Origin: Actinomycetes bacterium
GTDB taxonomy: Bacteria; Actinomycetota; Acidimicrobiia; IMCC26256; Chersky-534
Assembly (NCBI GenBank): GCA_025463865.1
Contig: JAODBH010000047.1
Location: 1-33,698 of the forward strand
Direction: 5' to 3'
DNA: 33,698 bases
Part shown: piece by piece, positions 30,282 through 33,698 of the stretch
Layout: each line of letters starts with the position of its first letter
How positions within the stretch are numbered: the stretch's first letter is position 1
Notes under the pieces: generated by a model
The model's input: only the letters and a program-made list of their open reading frames with translations
What the model was told of the DNA's origin: nothing
The model's database searches: none
Program-made: the position numbers and the translations under genes

Positions 30282-31502
30282 ATGACCGCGACGATGGGTG
30301 GGGCGGTCGCGCTCCGGACCCGGGAACCCAACGCCGTCCCTTGGGCCCGAATTCGACGCGAGGCGCGTTCCGCCGCCTACGCGGTCGTCGTCGGCGTCGG
30401 GATTCTCCTGCTCGTCCGCCAGGCACCCACGATCGCCCGGGGGATCGTCACGATTCCGTCGGGGAACCCCGTCGGACTCGCGCTGACGCTGCTCTTCGGT
30501 GCGTCGACCTACTTCGCCGCCGCGGTCGCGCTCAAGGCGGCCTGCGGTCGGAAGCTCTCACTCCGGCGCACCACCGCGGTACAGGTCGCCGCGGCCTGCA
30601 CCAACCGGATCGCGCCGATGGGCCTGGGCGGCATGGCCACCAACCTGCAATACCTCGAGCGCGACGGCGCCTCGCGAGGAGAGGCGGTCACCGCGATCGG
30701 CATCACGTCGATCGCCTCGTTCGTCGTCCATCTCACGGGAACGGTGGCCGTGCTGATGATGCTCCATCGCTCCGTGGGCCTGCCCAGCCTCGGCGTCTCG
30801 GTACCGATGTCACCGTTTGCGCTGTCACTCGGTGCGATCGGCGTCACCCTGGTCGCGGCGCTCATCGCGCGGTGTCTCGGGCCCCGGATCATGAGCTCGA
30901 TCCGGGAGGCATGGTCCGGCGTCGCCGGGATGGCCCGTGACCGTCGCCGCGTCGCACTGCTGCTCGCCGGGACGATCGGCGTCACCCTCGGCCACGCACT
31001 CGCCTTCGCGGCCGCGGTAGCGGCCTTCGGGGTGCACGTGCCCATCCTCACCTTGATCGCGGTGTTCCTCGCCGGCTCCGCGATCGGCGCCGCCGCCCCG
31101 ACACCGGGAGGCTTGGGTGCGGTCGAGGCCGCGCTCGTCGCCGGTCTGGCCACGGTCGGTGTGGCGGCAGCACCCGCGGTCGCCGGGGTCCTCGCGTTCC
31201 GACTGATCACCTATTGGCTTCCGATCGTGCCCGGCGCGTTCGCCCTGAAGATCCTGCGGCGCGACGCCCTCGCCCCGCGCGACCGCCCCAGCCGCATCGA
31301 GACCCGACGTGCCGGCCTAGGAGAGCTGGCGGACCGGGACGTTCGAGCATCCGGCCACGTCGGCGACGCTCATGCCTGCTCCGGGACGGGTGGGCGTGGA
31401 TACACGGTGATCGAGGGCACCGAGAGGCTGGCGCCGCCCCGCAGCACGGAGTCGACCATGGCGACGAGCTCGTCGATGGCGATCAGTGAGCCGGCGAGGT
31501 AG
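30282..31502 (+). CDS. Lysylphosphatidylglycerol-synthase-like (UPF0104/AglD-type) membrane protein
   Basis: The protein of 406 residues has about eight membrane helices and the family pattern: RTTAVQVAAACTNRIAPMGLGG, ILTLIAVFLAGSAIGAAAPT, PGGLGAVEAALVAGL and LAFRLITYWLPIVPGAFALK. It lacks a separate aminoacyl-transferase domain, so it is the flippase-like membrane region only, possibly moving or modifying a lipid. The final 60 or so residues after RRDALAPRDRPSRIE are polar, without membrane features, and are antisense to the convergent SDR gene for 133 bases; the true end may differ. ATG at 30282 is used; ATG at 30294 is an alternative. Divergent from the two-component operon, which may control it. 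Confidence 0.86.
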   Translation: MTATMGGAVALRTREPNAVPWARIRREARSAAYAVVVGVGILLLVRQAPTIARGIVTIPSGNPVGLALTLLFGASTYFAAAVALKAACGRKLSLRRTTAVQVAAACTNRIAPMGLGGMATNLQYLERDGASRGEAVTAIGITSIASFVVHLTGTVAVLMMLHRSVGLPSLGVSVPMSPFALSLGAIGVTLVAALIARCLGPRIMSSIREAWSGVAGMARDRRRVALLLAGTIGVTLGHALAFAAAVAAFGVHVPILTLIAVFLAGSAIGAAAPTPGGLGAVEAALVAGLATVGVAAAPAVAGVLAFRLITYWLPIVPGAFALKILRRDALAPRDRPSRIETRRAGLGELADRDVRASGHVGDAHACSGTGGRGYTVIEGTERLAPPRSTESTMATSSSMAISEPAR

Positions 31503-32128
31503 CCGCGCGTCATCCAGCCGGTGCCGAGCTCCACGGCCAGGTCGGTGTCCCAACCGTTGGCGAACTCGGTCTGCGAGTCGCCTTCGCCGCCGGCGCAGTC
31601 GCCGACGACCAGGCGGGTGAAGCCGACGCCGGCTTCCTCCACCCGCCAGGCCTCCACGAGCTTGTCGAGCGCGGCCTTGCTCACGATGTAGGCCCCGAGG
31701 CCGGGCCACGGCGGCGTGAGCGATGCGCTGACCGACGACAGGAACATCGCGGTGCCGCCCGAGGTGCGGAGGTGGGGGATTGCGGCGGCAGTCATCTGCG
31801 CGGCGCCGATGACGTTGGTGTCGAGCACCTTGCGCCAGGTTTGGGTGTCGAGGTCGGCCAGGCGGGAGAGGGGGCCGATCGCCGGGGCGTACACGAGGGC
31901 GTCGATTCCCCCGAGCGTGGCGACCGCGGTCTCGACGGCCGACCGGCACGATGCGTCGTCGGTGACGTCGCACTCGATCGCGAACGTCGTGTCGCCGGCC
32001 TCCTCGACCGCAGCGTCGAGACGCTCCTTACGCCGCGCGAGCATCGCCACCTGCGCGCCCCGCTGGGCGAGCCCGATCGCGATCGAGCGCCCGAGCCCGC
32101 TCGATGCGCCTACGACGACAGTCCTCAT
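31370..32128 (-). CDS. Short-chain dehydrogenase/reductase (SDR), second copy
   Basis: The 252-residue protein has GASSGLG at 7-13, CDVTD near 53, Asn105 (LDTNVIGA), Ser in FLSSVSAS near 131-132, and Tyr147-x3-Lys151 (YIVSK). The usual NNAG strand is altered to YAPAIG. LARRKERL after the second strand, with two Arg, suggests NADP(H). ATG at 32128 is chosen; the ribosome site is weak. Its stop is inside the 3' part of the convergent membrane-protein frame. The 118 bases to the upstream esterase hold nothing I recognise. It may be part of one transcript with the esterase. Confidence 0.92.
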   Translation of the reverse strand: MRTVVVGASSGLGRSIAIGLAQRGAQVAMLARRKERLDAAVEEAGDTTFAIECDVTDDASCRSAVETAVATLGGIDALVYAPAIGPLSRLADLDTQTWRKVLDTNVIGAAQMTAAAIPHLRTSGGTAMFLSSVSASLTPPWPGLGAYIVSKAALDKLVEAWRVEEAGVGFTRLVVGDCAGGEGDSQTEFANGWDTDLAVELGTGWMTRGYLAGSLIAIDELVAMVDSVLRGGASLSVPSITVYPRPPVPEQA

Positions 32129-32246
32129 GGTCCCGGATCCCCCTGATCGAGTGACGCGATGGTCCGACACTTGCATACGCGGCGAGGCCGCTCCCGACGC
32201 CCCGCTGCCGAGCGATGCGTCGAAGTTCCCACGGGTGACACGGGTG

Positions 32247-33179
32247 TCAGGTCGAGGAACCCAGCTGCCGGGCGAGCCAGTCCTCCATGTTGCGCGCCGA
32301 CTGCTTCGCCACCGCAGCGTCGGGCGCCACTTGTTGAAAGCCGTGGCAGGCACCCGGGTAGACGTGCAGTGCCGCCGGCACGCCCGCCTGGTTCAGCCGG
32401 AGCGCGTAGTTGATGTCCTCGTCGCGGAAGCCGTCACAGGTGCCGACGGACACCAGCGCCGGCGGCAGGCCCGCGAGGTCGGTGGCCCGGGCCGGGGCGG
32501 CCGTCGCGGGTATGTCGTCGCGACCGTAGAGATCACCCAGATATGCCCTCCACCCGAACTCGTTGGAGTCGCGGTTCCACACCGGGAGCCCGTCGCTCCG
32601 ACTCGAGTCCGTGATCTGGCGGTCGTCGAGCATCGGCGAGTCGAGGAGTTGGAACGACAGCGGCACCTCGCCCCGCTCGCGCGCGAGGAGGGTCAGCCCC
32701 GCGGCCAGACCGCCGCCCGCGCTGACCCCCATCACGCCGATGCGGTCGGGGTCGATGCCGAGCTCCGTCGCGTGCTCGTACGTCCACCGCAAGCCCTGGT
32801 AGCAGTCCTCGAGCGGTCCGGGGTACGACGCTTCGGGGGCCAAGCGGTAGTCGACCGACACGCCGACGAACCCGAGCTTGGGGCACAGCTTGTCGAACCA
32901 GGAGTCGTCGATGTCGTACGTGCCCATCACGTAGCCGCCGCCGTGGATCGAATACACGCACGGCAGGGGGCTGTCGGCACCCTTGGGCCGGTGCACGCGC
33001 ACCCGTACGTCGGGATCGCCCGGGACGACGCGGTCGGTGCGCTCGACCGCATCGGAGAGCGGTGGCGCCGGAAAGGGCGTGCGCAGCGTAGGAAGGATCT
33101 CGGCGGTGAGCACGAGTGAGAAGCCCGCGATCGCCGCGGCGATCTCCGGATCGAGCGAGTCCTGCGGTGTCACCGTCAT
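32247..33179 (-). CDS. Alpha/beta hydrolase of the hormone-sensitive-lipase type (esterase)
   Basis: The 310-residue protein has the oxyanion-hole HGGGY at 79-83, nucleophile elbow GVSAGGG with Ser153, Asp249 (GTCDGFRDED) and His279 (CHGFQ), the full HSL-family triad. VDYRLAPEASYP is also typical. It hydrolyses carboxylic esters in the cytoplasm. ATG at 33179 has GGAG about 6 bases upstream. It lies on the same strand as the SDR, 118 bases ahead, and is divergent from the right-edge lipoprotein gene. Substrate unknown; small esters or lactones are likely. Confidence 0.94.
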   Translation of the reverse strand: MTVTPQDSLDPEIAAAIAGFSLVLTAEILPTLRTPFPAPPLSDAVERTDRVVPGDPDVRVRVHRPKGADSPLPCVYSIHGGGYVMGTYDIDDSWFDKLCPKLGFVGVSVDYRLAPEASYPGPLEDCYQGLRWTYEHATELGIDPDRIGVMGVSAGGGLAAGLTLLARERGEVPLSFQLLDSPMLDDRQITDSSRSDGLPVWNRDSNEFGWRAYLGDLYGRDDIPATAAPARATDLAGLPPALVSVGTCDGFRDEDINYALRLNQAGVPAALHVYPGACHGFQQVAPDAAVAKQSARNMEDWLARQLGSST

Positions 33180-33228
33180 GAGGGCTCCGATCTCTGCGTG
33201 CCGAGGCGCGGGAGTGCGGCGAGAGCAT

Positions 33229-33698
33229 ATGGTCCGTCGAACAGGCGTGTCGCTCGGGCGCGTGCCGACGATGGGGGCGTTCGTGACGGCACGGGGCGGA
33301 ACGGCGGTTGCGCCGGAGCGACGCCTTCACGCCGTACCGCTGCGGCGGTGGACCGTCGGGCTCATCGCGGCGGCGCTGCTGGGAGCAGCCTGCTCGCACG
33401 GGCACTCCGACGCCTCTCGCACGACCACGTCGTCCCGCGCCACTTCGTCGACGGCGAAGGTGTCGTCGGCGGCGCCGGGCACACCACCCGAGGTCGCTGC
33501 GGCTGGCGACGATTTGCCGCGGCCCGGTCTCGACTAAGCCACCAGCCGCGCGACGACGACGTCGCGCATCAACCGCAGCAATGTCGCGCGACTCGAGGTC
33601 TCGTGGCGGCAGGCGCCGGAAGGTCTGGGCGCGTTGACGACGTCCCCGCTGGTCCTCGGCGACACCGTCTACGTCGAGGACGGCAAGGGCACCGTCTA
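33229..33698 (+). pseudogene. PQQ-like beta-propeller lipoprotein, interrupted by an in-frame TAA
   Basis: The frame from ATG 33229 gives a lipoprotein-like N-terminus (LRRWTVGLIAAALLGAACSH, a weak lipobox), a Thr/Ser-rich linker, then DDLPRPGLD and a TAA at 33535-33537. The same frame continues without a break to the window edge as ATSRATTTSRINRSNVARLE, VSWRQAPEGLG and LTTSPLVLGDTVYVEDGKGT, the first blade of a PQQ-type beta-propeller. Family members read D-W-P-x-x-x-x-D-x-A-x-x-R, so the stop sits where one residue is expected, consistent with a TAC or TAT codon turned to TAA, and the preceding TTG stands where TGG is usual. It may be a pseudogene, a sequencing error, or a recoded stop. The start is uncertain; GTG at 33283 is an alternative. 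The gene continues beyond the window. Confidence 0.72.

Noticed and set aside
31716-33119. 467-codon plus-strand open frame
   Set aside because: Antisense to the SDR and esterase genes, which both have full catalytic motifs.
1-33698. CRISPR array, insertion sequence, prophage or attachment site
   Set aside because: No regularly spaced repeats, transposase or integrase motifs, or terminal inverted repeats with target duplications were seen.

Overview
The window is a high-GC, gene-dense chromosomal stretch from an actinobacterium. Supporting signs are frequent GTG starts, strings of 4-base start/stop overlaps, a TIGR03086/mycothiol-type protein, a DUF6458-type membrane protein, an actinobacterial P450 and ferredoxin pair, and acyl-CoA catabolic genes. 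An Acidimicrobiia-like lineage is a guess, not something the sequence proves. I see no phage, insertion sequence, CRISPR array, tRNA or rRNA.

Layout. (1) 1-7986 is acyl-CoA and small-molecule catabolism. It holds the 5' part of an acyl-CoA mutase with an isobutyryl-CoA-mutase-type substrate pocket, an amidohydrolase-2 protein, a four-gene minus-strand operon (tandem class III CoA-transferase, DUF35 zinc-ribbon protein, Cys-less thiolase-fold lyase resembling Ltp2, TetR regulator) and a divergent SnoaL-like gene. (2) 8147-13023 is a cell-surface/matrix locus: an exported Asn/Gly-rich protein, a small LAFTG-plus-membrane-helix protein, a QxxRW membrane glycosyltransferase, and, divergently, two proteins with SipW/TasA-type signal peptides, the second with Fn3-like and three IPT/TIG-like repeats. 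(3) 13049-19454 is a phospholipid-remodelling region built as two divergent modules that share enzyme classes. The minus strand carries PAP2, lipid kinase, YihY/BrkB and a cardiolipin-synthase-like PLD; the plus strand carries PAP2 and a larger PLD. (4) 19666-20027 holds a 26-residue one-helix micropeptide and a DUF6458-like protein. (5) 20210-24419 holds an aldehyde dehydrogenase, an HxlR-type regulator divergent from a cupin/TIGR03086 pair, and a TetR regulator. (6) 24427-27998 is a P450 divergent from SDR, [3Fe-4S] ferredoxin and a DapB-like dehydrogenase, with a perfect 9+9 bp palindrome in the shared promoter. (7) 27939-33698 holds a histidine kinase/response regulator pair, an LPG-synthase-like membrane protein, an SDR, an HSL-type esterase and, at the right edge, a PQQ-like beta-propeller lipoprotein interrupted by an in-frame TAA.

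How the genes may work together. The CoA-transferase/DUF35/lyase operon looks like a complete activate-and-cleave unit for an acyl side chain, ending in its own repressor. The P450/SDR/ferredoxin cluster looks like an oxidation unit for a hydrophobic substrate. The surface locus and the lipid modules suggest envelope construction next to each other. These roles come from families and gene order; no substrate can be read from the sequence.
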